Assembly: GCA_963169805.1 (NCBI GenBank)
Contig: CAUJDY010000101.1
Coordinates: 1 to 55,814 of the forward strand
DNA length: 55,814 nucleotides
Direction: 5' to 3'
DNA from: Bdellovibrionota bacterium
GTDB taxonomy: Bacteria; Bdellovibrionota; Bdellovibrionia; Bdellovibrionales; JAEYZS01
The notes beneath the pieces were generated by a model. It had not been told where the DNA came from, ran no database searches, and saw only the letters and a program-made list of their open reading frames with translations. Position 1 is the first letter of the stretch, and the number at the start of each line of letters is the position of its first letter. Positions 35,529-46,384 of the stretch are shown here, one piece after another. The position numbers were made by a program, and so were the translations under genes.

Positions 35529-35629
35529 ATGTGGATTGTGGATGAGTGGTGTGGATTACTCGTGTGAATTAGGTGGATGTGGATTACTCCACAATTTCAG
35601 CTGCTCCACAGTGTTAGAAGTCACATAGT

Positions 35630-35638
35630 TTATCCACA
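35630..35638 (+). promoter_or_regulatory. DnaA box (perfect consensus)
   Basis: TTATCCACA matches the consensus exactly. It is the only perfect copy I see in the dnaA-dnaN spacer; the others there have one or more mismatches. Confidence 0.85.
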
Positions 35639-35692
35639 CAGAATGCATAATAATTTTAGTAGCTTAGGCTTTAAATGACATAATCCACGGCC

Positions 35693-35710
35693 CTACTACT
35701 ACTACTAGTA
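35693..35710 (+). promoter_or_regulatory. DnaA-trio element next to the unwinding region
   Basis: Five CTA triplets then GTA (CTACTACTACTACTAGTA) directly follow a DnaA-box-like TAATCCACG and a GC cluster, and directly precede an AT-rich run. This order matches the basal unwinding system described for bacterial origins, in which DnaA is loaded from a box onto 3'-GAT-5' triplets of one strand. Confidence 0.75.
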
Positions 35711-35778
35711 TTTAATTATATATAAAAGAAGTATATATAAGGCACAAAAATGAAGTAAAAAGGCATGATGAGGAATTT

Positions 35779-36906
35779 ATGGAATTAAAGATTAAAAAGT
35801 CAGAACTTGTAGATCTAATTGGCAAAACACAAAACATTGTTGAAAAAAGAAACACAATGCCAATACTTGTAAACGTCTTACTTGAAGCAAAAAATAATAA
35901 AATTAAAGTATACGCCACAGATTTAGAAGTTAGTATAACGGATGAAGTTGAGTGCAAAGTCGGAACAGAAGGGAAAGTTGCAGTTGATGCAAAACAACTT
36001 TTTCAAATTGTTAAAGAGCTTAACGATGAAGGGCTCATACAACTAAAAAGCAAAGACAATAATTGGCTTATTGTGCAACAGGGGAAAGCTGTTTTTAATC
36101 TTGTAGGTAAAAATCCAGAAGAGTATCCAATATTCCCAACTTATTCTTCAGATCAATTCGTACGAATTAAAGCATCCGTCATGAAAGAGATGATCGAAAA
36201 AACTATTTACTCTGTATCAACTGATGAAACGAGATATCACCTTAATGGAGTTTTTTTTGAACAAATAAAAAATGGAAGTAAAACTCAATACAGAATGGTT
36301 GCAACAGATGGACATAGACTGTCTCTTGTCGATAGAGAAACAGGATATTCAGACGAGCAAGCGGTAAAGTTTGAAAAAGGTGTTATCATCCCTAGGAAGG
36401 GACTTTCAGAAATATCAAAAATACTAGAGTCTAACATGGATGATGTGGAATTTACTGTGGAAGGACCTCAACTCATTCTTAGACATAACAACACGGTGTT
36501 GATGATTCGGTTGATAGAGGGTAAATATCCTAACTTTTTACAGCTTATACCAAAATCACTTTCAAGAAATGTATTAGCATCACGTAACGAACTTATACAG
36601 AGTCTAAAAAGAGTTTCTCTTTTATCGAATAAAAAATCTAAAGGAGTTACGCTATCTTTTGCAAATGGAGTTATGTCGATTACAAGTAATAATCCTGAGT
36701 TAGGAGATGCAAAAGAAGAAATACAAGTGAACTATGAAGGTGAAGAAATAAAAATAGGATTTAATGCGCGCTACTTGCTAGATATTCTAAACAGCTTTAA
36801 TGAAGATGAAGTTGAAATTGAGTTGAATGATCAACTATCTCCAGGACTCTTTAGACCAAAGCAGGACAATAAATATACTTGTATTGTAATGCCGATGAGA
36901 ATCTAA
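35779..36906 (+). CDS. dnaN: DNA polymerase III sliding clamp (beta)
   Basis: A 375-residue ring-forming clamp. Three repeated clamp domains are visible. Motifs include NTMPILVNVLLEA in the first domain, MVATDGHRLSLVDRE in the second, and the C-terminal VMPMRI, which ends the client-binding pocket. GATGAGGAA precedes the ATG. It is followed by recF after 10 nt, the standard dnaA-dnaN-recF-gyrB order. Confidence 0.96.
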   Translation: MELKIKKSELVDLIGKTQNIVEKRNTMPILVNVLLEAKNNKIKVYATDLEVSITDEVECKVGTEGKVAVDAKQLFQIVKELNDEGLIQLKSKDNNWLIVQQGKAVFNLVGKNPEEYPIFPTYSSDQFVRIKASVMKEMIEKTIYSVSTDETRYHLNGVFFEQIKNGSKTQYRMVATDGHRLSLVDRETGYSDEQAVKFEKGVIIPRKGLSEISKILESNMDDVEFTVEGPQLILRHNNTVLMIRLIEGKYPNFLQLIPKSLSRNVLASRNELIQSLKRVSLLSNKKSKGVTLSFANGVMSITSNNPELGDAKEEIQVNYEGEEIKIGFNARYLLDILNSFNEDEVEIELNDQLSPGLFRPKQDNKYTCIVMPMRI

Positions 36907-36916
36907 ATACAAAATA

Positions 36917-40467
<3,551 letters not shown>

Positions 40468-40510
40468 TTTTAGATAGACGTAATTGTTTCATTAAAGAAG
40501 GTTTATTGCC

Positions 40511-43015
40511 ATGATAGAAAATGATGGAAAGATAGAAAATAAAAATGTCATAAGTGTTGATATTGATAAAGAGATGAAGGAAGCATATCTACAGTACTCG
40601 ATGAGCGTGATTGTAGGAAGAGCGCTTCCAGACGTACGGGATGGATTAAAGCCAGTTCATCGTCGCATTTTATTTTCTATGCATGAAATGGGCAATCACC
40701 ACAACAAGCCGTATAAAAAATCGGCTCGTGTTGTGGGAGATGTAATTGGTAAATACCACCCGCATGGAGACACGGCCGTGTATGATACAGCTGTGAGAAT
40801 GGCTCAAGATTTCTCTCTTCGCTACCCGCTGATTGATGGGCAAGGGAATTTTGGATCTATAGATGGCGATAGCCCAGCGGCAATGAGATATACAGAAATC
40901 CGCATGACTAAACTAGCGGAGGAAATTCTAACAGATATCGATAAAGAAACGGTTCCGTTTGGACCAAATTACGATGACTCGCTTTTGATTCCACATGTAT
41001 TACCGGCAAAATATCCAAATCTTCTTGTTAATGGAAGCTCTGGTATTGCTGTTGGTATGGCCACGAATATTCCTCCTCATAATCTGACGGAAGTTATTGA
41101 TGCTTGCATAGAGGTTATTAATAACCCTAATTGCCAGCTCGCAGATGTATTGAAATATATCAAAGGACCTGATTTCCCTTCTTCGGGCGTTATTGTAGGT
41201 AGATCTGGTATTCTTGATGCTTACAAAACGGGTCGAGGTGGAATCACGCTAAGAGCAGTGGCAGAAATTGAGTCTTTCGGAAATGATAGAGAAAGAATAG
41301 TTGTAACAGAAATACCGTATCAAGTGAATAAAGCACGCCTGATAGAGTCTATTGCAGATTTGGTTCGAGATAAAAAACTTGAAGGTATATCTGATATTCG
41401 TGATGAATCCTCTCGAGAGGGCATGAGAATTGTTGTGGATGTGAAGCGTGGAGACGCAGCGAATGTTGTATTGAATCGCCTTTATAAGTTTACACAACTT
41501 GAAACACGGTTTGGAATTATTCTACTTGCTCTTGATAAAGGAAGTCGCCCAAAAGTATTTAATCTCAAGGAAATGCTAGATGCATTCGTACAACATAGAC
41601 GTGAAGTTGTAACAAAACGCTGTGTTTTTGATTTGAAAAAGGCAGAGGCAAGAATACATGTTCTCCAAGGTTTGAAAATTGCGATCGACAACATAGACGA
41701 TGTAGTTGAGACAATTAAAAAATCTGCAGACGCCCTCAGTGCAAAAAACTCACTCATAACAAAGTATTCTTTAAGTGAAATTCAGTCTCAGGCGATTCTA
41801 GAGATGAGATTACAAAGACTGACGGGGCTTGAGAGACAAAAAATATTAGATGAAATTGCAGAAATTCAAAAAGAAATTGATTGGCTCAAAATGGTTCTTG
41901 GAGATGTAAAAGAAATCTACAAGATAATTGTTCAGGAGTTAAACGATATTAAAGATAGGTTCGGAGACAATAGAAAAACTCAAATTATAACTGAGGAATC
42001 CGAAGATCTCGAAGACGAGGATTTAATTTCCAAAGAAAATGTTATGGTCACCATCACACACTCTGGATATATCAAAAGAATCCCATCAGAGACATACCGA
42101 ACACAAAAGCGTGGCGGTAAAGGGTTGAGGGGAATGGAAACTCGCGAAGAAGATTTCGTTACGAGTATATTTACTGCCAACACACATACCACTCTGCTTG
42201 TTTTTACAGACAAAGGAAAAGTATTTTGGGTTAAGGTTCATAAGCTTCCAACAGGCAACAGACAGTCTAAAGGAAAGGCTATCGCAAACGTAGTGCAGCT
42301 ATCTTCGAACGAAAATGTACGCGCTATTTTACCTATAGAAGAGTTTTCGGCAGATAAATATGTTGTTCTTGTTACAAAAAATGGTGTTATTAAAAAGACT
42401 CCTCTCGAGCAATTTTCAAATCCAAGACCATCTGGAATTATCGCGCTGACAATTGATTTAGATGATACTTTAATGGCAGCTCAACTTTCTTCTGGGAAAG
42501 ATGATATTTTTATTGCAACAAAAGAAGGTATGTCTATTCGCTTTAGCGAGGATGAGGTTCGGGCAATGGGCAGAACTGCGAGAGGCGTTAGGGCAATTGC
42601 TGTAAGTCAGGGTGATTATGTTGTGGGCTGCGAAGTCATTACCCCAGATTGCAAGAAACATATTTTAATGGTTACAGGAAAAGGTTACGGGAAAAGATCT
42701 GAGACATCCGAATATCGCGTTCAAGGGCGAGGTGGCGTTGGAATCATCACTCAGAAAGTTTCAGATAAAGTAGGAGATGTGATTTCTACAATACTTGTCG
42801 ACCAAGCGGAAGATGTTATGCTCATGACAGACAAAGGGCAGGTCATCCGTATTAAGTGTAGCAATATTTCTCTTTTAGGAAGAAATACCCAGGGCGTACG
42901 TCTTATTAATGTAAACGATGGCGAAACGGTATCTAGTGTAGCAAAAACTGTAGCTGATGATGACGCTGAAGAAGAGTCTGGCGGAGATACTCCTAATGGA
43001 GTTGATCACCACTAA
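40511..43015 (+). CDS. gyrA: DNA gyrase subunit A
   Basis: An 834-residue DNA-breaking subunit. The quinolone-pocket region is [19 protein letters not shown]; Thr occupies the position of E. coli Ser83, a natural variant also found in other Gram-negative bacteria. The catalytic Tyr is in [10 protein letters not shown]. The GyrA-box is [14 protein letters not shown], which marks true gyrase rather than topoisomerase IV. A short acidic tail ends the protein. It follows gyrB by 43 nt. Confidence 0.97.
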   Translation: MIENDGKIENKNVISVDIDKEMKEAYLQYSMSVIVGRALPDVRDGLKPVHRRILFSMHEMGNHHNKPYKKSARVVGDVIGKYHPHGDTAVYDTAVRMAQDFSLRYPLIDGQGNFGSIDGDSPAAMRYTEIRMTKLAEEILTDIDKETVPFGPNYDDSLLIPHVLPAKYPNLLVNGSSGIAVGMATNIPPHNLTEVIDACIEVINNPNCQLADVLKYIKGPDFPSSGVIVGRSGILDAYKTGRGGITLRAVAEIESFGNDRERIVVTEIPYQVNKARLIESIADLVRDKKLEGISDIRDESSREGMRIVVDVKRGDAANVVLNRLYKFTQLETRFGIILLALDKGSRPKVFNLKEMLDAFVQHRREVVTKRCVFDLKKAEARIHVLQGLKIAIDNIDDVVETIKKSADALSAKNSLITKYSLSEIQSQAILEMRLQRLTGLERQKILDEIAEIQKEIDWLKMVLGDVKEIYKIIVQELNDIKDRFGDNRKTQIITEESEDLEDEDLISKENVMVTITHSGYIKRIPSETYRTQKRGGKGLRGMETREEDFVTSIFTANTHTTLLVFTDKGKVFWVKVHKLPTGNRQSKGKAIANVVQLSSNENVRAILPIEEFSADKYVVLVTKNGVIKKTPLEQFSNPRPSGIIALTIDLDDTLMAAQLSSGKDDIFIATKEGMSIRFSEDEVRAMGRTARGVRAIAVSQGDYVVGCEVITPDCKKHILMVTGKGYGKRSETSEYRVQGRGGVGIITQKVSDKVGDVISTILVDQAEDVMLMTDKGQVIRIKCSNISLLGRNTQGVRLINVNDGETVSSVAKTVADDDAEEESGGDTPNGVDHH

Positions 43016-43024
43016 AGGCACTGT

Positions 43025-43819
43025 ATGAAGCTCATAGGCGTTGCTGCTTTTAGTCTGTTCGCACTGCTTGCATGTGAATCTAATAAAGGAAAAGATGATT
43101 ATGAATCGGCAAAAAAACTTTTACTGGTTCAGCCACAGCAAGCGATACTTGGGTTTGAAAGGCTATTAAAAGTTTATCCAAATAGTGCATATGCCCTCAG
43201 AGCGAGCTTAGATATGCAAGAGTTTTGCCCAAAATCAAAAGCTTGCCAAGAAACAGAAATAGTTTTCTTACAGCACATAATTGAGAAAGACCAAAACCAA
43301 AGTCAAACGGTTCGGGCCATGCAAAGACTTTCTGAAGTATTTTTTGAACGAGGATATTATCAACAAGCCATAGATGCAATTAATCTACTGCTCTCAAAAG
43401 ATGTAGAAAGTGCTTTTTTAGAACAACGACTTCAGTTAGCAAAAAGCTATTTCTATTTACGGAATTTTTATCAAGCAGAAGTAGAGCTGAATACATATAT
43501 CAAAAATATAGAGTCAGAAGACAAGCGAGTAGATGGTCTTATGCTTAAGGCAGAAATTTTGGGAGCACAAAAAAAGTATACAGATGCTGTTGATACGTAT
43601 AAAGAAATTAAAACTAAATACAAAGAGGTGTATCTCAAAAATCAAGTTTTTATAAATGAAGCCTTGATGTTTGAAGAACAAAAGCAGTTAGATCTTGCGA
43701 TTGCAACGCTCGAAGAAGTACAGGCGCAAATTCAAAACGCAGAATTTATACAACTCAAAATTGAAAAGCTAAAAGAGAGAAAGGCTTTAATGCCAGGGGC
43801 CTCTGGATTAAAAAAATAA
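43025..43819 (+). CDS. TPR-repeat lipoprotein
   Basis: A 264-residue protein with an N-terminal lipobox LLAC (Cys17), expected to be lipid-anchored on the periplasmic side. The rest is helical, with several TPR-like units (YESAKKLLLVQPQQAILGFE; RGYYQQAIDAINLLL; RNFYQAEVELNTYI; KKYTDAVDTYKEI; KQLDLAIATLEEV). TPR proteins of this kind act as scaffolds in envelope complexes, similar in layout to BamD or YbgF, but I see no specific match. It starts 9 nt after gyrA and ends 2 nt before the AtpZ-like gene, so it may be cotranscribed with the Fo genes. Confidence 0.75.
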   Translation: MKLIGVAAFSLFALLACESNKGKDDYESAKKLLLVQPQQAILGFERLLKVYPNSAYALRASLDMQEFCPKSKACQETEIVFLQHIIEKDQNQSQTVRAMQRLSEVFFERGYYQQAIDAINLLLSKDVESAFLEQRLQLAKSYFYLRNFYQAEVELNTYIKNIESEDKRVDGLMLKAEILGAQKKYTDAVDTYKEIKTKYKEVYLKNQVFINEALMFEEQKQLDLAIATLEEVQAQIQNAEFIQLKIEKLKERKALMPGASGLKK

Positions 43820-43821
43820 AT

Positions 43822-44025
43822 ATGGGAAAAAGAGAGTACATCATTTTTTTAGCCTTAGTTTTTGAGTTAGTGGGATTGGTGATATCTCTTGTTTACGCGG
43901 GGTATTATTTTGATAAAAAGATGGGGTTTTCTGGTGTTGGTGTAACATCCGGCGCAGTTTTAGCATTGGTTATTTGGATTTTCCATCTTATGAAAGCATT
44001 TAAAACCAAGGATGATATAAAGTGA
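43822..44025 (+). CDS. AtpZ/AtpI-like membrane protein
   Basis: A 67-residue protein with two transmembrane helices (IIFLALVFELVGLVISLVYAGYY and GVTSGAVLALVIWIFHLM) separated by a short DKKMGFSG loop, the pattern of small AtpZ/AtpI-type proteins found at the head of Fo operons. Such proteins assist c-ring assembly or ion supply; the role here is inferred from position and shape. It overlaps the next gene by 4 nt (GTGA form). Confidence 0.7.
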   Translation: MGKREYIIFLALVFELVGLVISLVYAGYYFDKKMGFSGVGVTSGAVLALVIWIFHLMKAFKTKDDIK

Positions 44026-44372
44026 GGCCTTTTGTTCTTTTGCAAGTTGCACTGACCGCTATCTTTGCACTCATTGCGCTGTTTATTGGAGGAAAATACG
44101 AGGCACAATCCTTCTTAATAGGGGCAGTAATTGCTATTGTTAATGTGCTGTTTTTTGCCATGATAACACGACGAATTTTTGCCAAAAAATCTGTTGCCAC
44201 GACGCTTCTACTTATTATATTCAAATATCCGATCTTAGGAGTTGGGCTTTACCTTATTATCACACATAACCTTGTGAGTTTATTGTGGTTTGTGTCGGGC
44301 CTAAGCATCTTAATACCATCAGTGCTAGGGTATGTTTTTCTTTTTATAAAACAAGATAACAGCGCTGCCTGA
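44022..44372 (+). CDS. ATP synthase I-like protein
   Basis: A 116-residue protein with four predicted transmembrane helices, similar in layout to ATP synthase subunit I (AtpI), a chaperone for c-ring assembly. The second helix region GKYEAQSFLIGAVIAIVNVLF resembles the G-x-x-x-x-x-S-x-x-x-G pattern of AtpI. A GTG start overlaps the AtpZ-like gene by 4 nt. It is followed by atpB and atpE, which supports the assignment. Confidence 0.65.
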   Translation: MRPFVLLQVALTAIFALIALFIGGKYEAQSFLIGAVIAIVNVLFFAMITRRIFAKKSVATTLLLIIFKYPILGVGLYLIITHNLVSLLWFVSGLSILIPSVLGYVFLFIKQDNSAA

Positions 44373-44404
44373 TAAAAATTGATTCGAAATAAAGGATTAA
44401 AATC

Positions 44405-45115
44405 ATGGTTCACTTTAACTGGACACAACTCATACCGGGTGTTGGTCATCACTATATTCATGTTGCAACTGCGATTCTAGTCACCGCCCTTCTAAGCATT
44501 TTTAGCTTGCTTGCCTACAGAGCATACAAAAAGTCTCCAACATTTGATCCGGCAGATAAGTTCTCTGTAAAAGCAGTTGCTGAAATCTTAACGGAATTTA
44601 TCATGGGCCTTGTAAACATGATTATAGGTCCTCATGGAAAAAAATATGTTCCAATGTTTGGTGCAATTTTCATGTATATTCTAGTGAACAACGTTATGGG
44701 ACTAGTTCCAGGGATGACGCCAGCAACAGATAACTTTAATACAACACTTGCCGTGGGACTGTTTACCTTTGTTATGTATACTTGGCTTGGAATCAAAGAG
44801 CATGGAGCAGCTTATATCAAGCAATTTACAGGTCACTTGCCATTAAATTTAAGCCCAATTCTTTTGTTATTACCACTCATGTTTGTGATTGAATTGATTT
44901 CACACGCAGTTCGTCCAATGTCTTTAGGACTACGTCTTAGAGGAAACATGGTGGGAGACCATACTGTACTTGGAATTTTCACAGATTTAGTTCCGATCGG
45001 AATTCCTGTTGTATTTTATTTGCTGGGTCTTTTTGTGTGCTTTGTTCAGGCATTTGTTTTTACGCTTCTGTCTATGGTGTACGTATCCATGGCGGTTGCA
45101 CATGACGACCACTAA
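44405..45115 (+). CDS. atpB: ATP synthase a subunit
   Basis: A 236-residue Fo subunit forming the ion half-channels. The essential Arg lies in MSLGLRLRGNMVGDH. The C-terminal helix has GLFVCFVQAFVFTLLSMVYVSMA, with the conserved Gln-Ala-x-Val-Phe-x-x-Leu. The N-terminal part begins FNWTQLIPGVG. It is 16 nt upstream of atpE. It is separated by about 20 kb from the F1/stalk operon. Confidence 0.95.
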   Translation: MVHFNWTQLIPGVGHHYIHVATAILVTALLSIFSLLAYRAYKKSPTFDPADKFSVKAVAEILTEFIMGLVNMIIGPHGKKYVPMFGAIFMYILVNNVMGLVPGMTPATDNFNTTLAVGLFTFVMYTWLGIKEHGAAYIKQFTGHLPLNLSPILLLLPLMFVIELISHAVRPMSLGLRLRGNMVGDHTVLGIFTDLVPIGIPVVFYLLGLFVCFVQAFVFTLLSMVYVSMAVAHDDH

Positions 45116-45131
45116 CTAACAAGGAGTTAAC

Positions 45132-45434
45132 ATGAGAAAACTATTCTCAATCGTCGCACTTACATTTATTGCACTTCCAGCATTTGCACAAGATGGTGCT
45201 GCTGGTTCACAAGCAGGTCTTTTAGGTCTAGCTGCTGCTATCTCAATTGCTGTTGCAGCATTTGGTGGAGCTCTTGGACAAGGTAAAGCTGCTCAAGCTG
45301 CTCTTGACGGAATCGCAAGAAACCCTGCAGCTCAAGGTAAGTTGTTTGTACCAATGATTATTGGTCTTGCTCTTATTGAATCACTAGTAATCTACGCGTT
45401 TGTTATCGCGTTCATGTTATTAGGTAAGTTTTAA
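45132..45434 (+). CDS. atpE: ATP synthase c subunit with signal peptide
   Basis: A 100-residue ring-forming subunit. Residues 1-19 are a signal-peptide-like leader ending in AFAQ, after which the usual two-helix hairpin follows: GALGQGKAAQAALDGIARNP (helix 1 and polar loop) and ALIESLVIYAFVIAF with the ion-binding Glu83. Gln50 and Ser84 occupy positions that are ligands in sodium-binding c rings, but Leu85 replaces the Thr of the Ilyobacter site. GGAG lies just before the ATG. Two hairpins follow the gene. Confidence 0.95.
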   Translation: MRKLFSIVALTFIALPAFAQDGAAGSQAGLLGLAAAISIAVAAFGGALGQGKAAQAALDGIARNPAAQGKLFVPMIIGLALIESLVIYAFVIAFMLLGKF

Positions 45435-45447
45435 TTAGGCTTTGCCG

Positions 45448-45497
45448 TTTGGCTGGGCTTATTGTTGCTTTATCAAAAAAGCTCAATCCCAGCCAAA
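45448..45497 (+). repeat. Inverted repeat downstream of atpE
   Basis: TTTGGCTGGG (45448-45457) and CCCAGCCAAA (45488-45497) are perfect 10-bp complements across a 30-nt interval, beginning 14 nt after the atpE stop. An A-run, not a T-run, follows. It could protect the 3' end of the transcript or attenuate it. Confidence 0.5.
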
Positions 45498-45544
45498 AAT
45501 CAAACCCTAAGGGACTGCAGCAAAAACAAAAAGCTTAATTAAGA

Positions 45545-45578
45545 AAGCCTCAGCAACAGCGCTGGGGCTTTATTTTTT
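45545..45578 (+). terminator. Rho-independent terminator after atpE
   Basis: AAGCCTCAGC (45545-45554) pairs with GCTGGGGCTT (45561-45570) with one G-U pair around a 6-nt loop, followed directly by TATTTTTT. It terminates the plus-strand gyrA-atpE side. The convergent gene at 45591 ends 13 nt beyond it, so it may serve both directions. Confidence 0.85.
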
Positions 45579-45590
45579 AAAATTGAAAAA

Positions 45591-46256
45591 CTAATTAAAA
45601 TACGAAAAACAGCGAACAGAAGTCCTTGCAAGATCTTGTTTTATAACTCTTATGCCGGCTCTTTTAAAATTTCTCAATAATTGATTTCTCTTATGGTTTG
45701 ATAAATGTCCAAGATCTGTCAGAGCATAGGAAGGTATTTCAACATTAAGACCGCCCATAGTTAAGTTGGTAAACTTAGTTAAGGCAGGGATAGCGCTTGA
45801 TCTTGTAAGTACGTCAAAGGCAGAATCAAAATAAGATTTGAGTTCAAGAGGCTCCAAATTTTGTAGTGAAACTCCTGAAGAATTTAGTTTTGGAGGAACA
45901 ATTGCATAATAACGTGGGCTAAAGTCTTTGCTGCTGTCCAGCTCAGCAAATGATTCGCGAAAAAAATAGGACGATCTTAAAAGGAATCTTTTAATAACAC
46001 CAGTATTAGCAAAAATAGCAAATTTATAGCTAACTTGTCCTAATTTTTCCTCTGAATAAATTAAGTTATGATAAAACTCAGACATGAACAGTCTATTAAA
46101 CTCATATCTGTTCGCAGAGTTTATTGTCACATTTATTAGAACACGCTCAAATGGCTTTGCATTACCAAAAGGAAGCTCTTGCGCGGATCCATTTTTGCTA
46201 ATCATAAAAAATAAAAATAGAAGTCCAATTAAAAGATATAATTTTTTTTTACTCAT
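45591..46256 (-). CDS. Hypothetical secreted protein
   Basis: A 221-residue protein of unrecognised family. It has a clear Sec signal peptide (MSKKKLYLLIGLLFLFFMI, cleavage after SAQ near residue 25). The mature part is basic, with aromatic-rich stretches (NRLFMSEFYHNLIYSEE; RFLLRSSYFFRESF) and a single Cys near the C-terminus. It is monocistronic: the upstream spacer has a promoter-like region with a dyad, and the convergent terminator lies downstream. GAGGAG precedes the ATG. Confidence 0.6.
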   Translation of the reverse strand: MSKKKLYLLIGLLFLFFMISKNGSAQELPFGNAKPFERVLINVTINSANRYEFNRLFMSEFYHNLIYSEEKLGQVSYKFAIFANTGVIKRFLLRSSYFFRESFAELDSSKDFSPRYYAIVPPKLNSSGVSLQNLEPLELKSYFDSAFDVLTRSSAIPALTKFTNLTMGGLNVEIPSYALTDLGHLSNHKRNQLLRNFKRAGIRVIKQDLARTSVRCFSYFN

Positions 46257-46314
46257 ATAAAACTCCTCTGTCTTAAGAGGGAATTTACCATCAAAGAGAA
46301 GATCGAAAATGGAA

Positions 46315-46347
46315 ATTATAAAAGCAGCGTATTCAATTAAGAATACG
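46315..46347 (-). promoter_or_regulatory. Putative promoter with overlapping operator dyad
   Basis: On the minus strand a perfect TATAAT (46320-46315) lies about 60 nt before the ATG at 46256. Just upstream, a perfect 7-bp dyad CGTATTC...GAATACG (46328-46347, 6-nt centre) covers the place of the -35 element, for which only a weak TTCTTA is seen. This is the usual layout of a repressible promoter. The dyad also lies 38 nt after the uvrA stop and could be read as a weak terminator. Confidence 0.4.
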
Positions 46348-46384
46348 TGTCAAATTTCTATAATATGGAAAATATCTGGAAAAA

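Larger units (their letters stand above)
35529..35778. other. Probable chromosomal origin of replication (oriC)
   Basis: A 250-bp non-coding spacer between dnaA and dnaN. Its left half has a cluster of reverse-orientation DnaA-box-like 9-mers: TGTGGATTG 35530, TGTGGATGA 35537, TGTGGATTA 35550 and 35578. The last two lie within a 12-bp direct repeat TGTGGATTACTC with a 28-bp period. A perfect TTATCCACA follows at 35630 and TAATCCACG at 35681. Next come a short GC cluster (CGGCCC), CTA triplets, and an AT-rich stretch (35709-35740) suited to unwinding. Gene strands also diverge around this position. Confidence 0.85.

Noticed and set aside
35631-35760. Trinucleotide CTA run as a microsatellite or CRISPR-like repeat
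   Set aside because: Too short and spacer-free; its position beside DnaA boxes and an AT-rich stretch fits a DnaA-trio better.
40740-40800. Thr in the GyrA quinolone pocket as a resistance mutation
   Set aside because: Thr at this position is a normal residue in several Gram-negative groups, so it is not evidence of acquired resistance.
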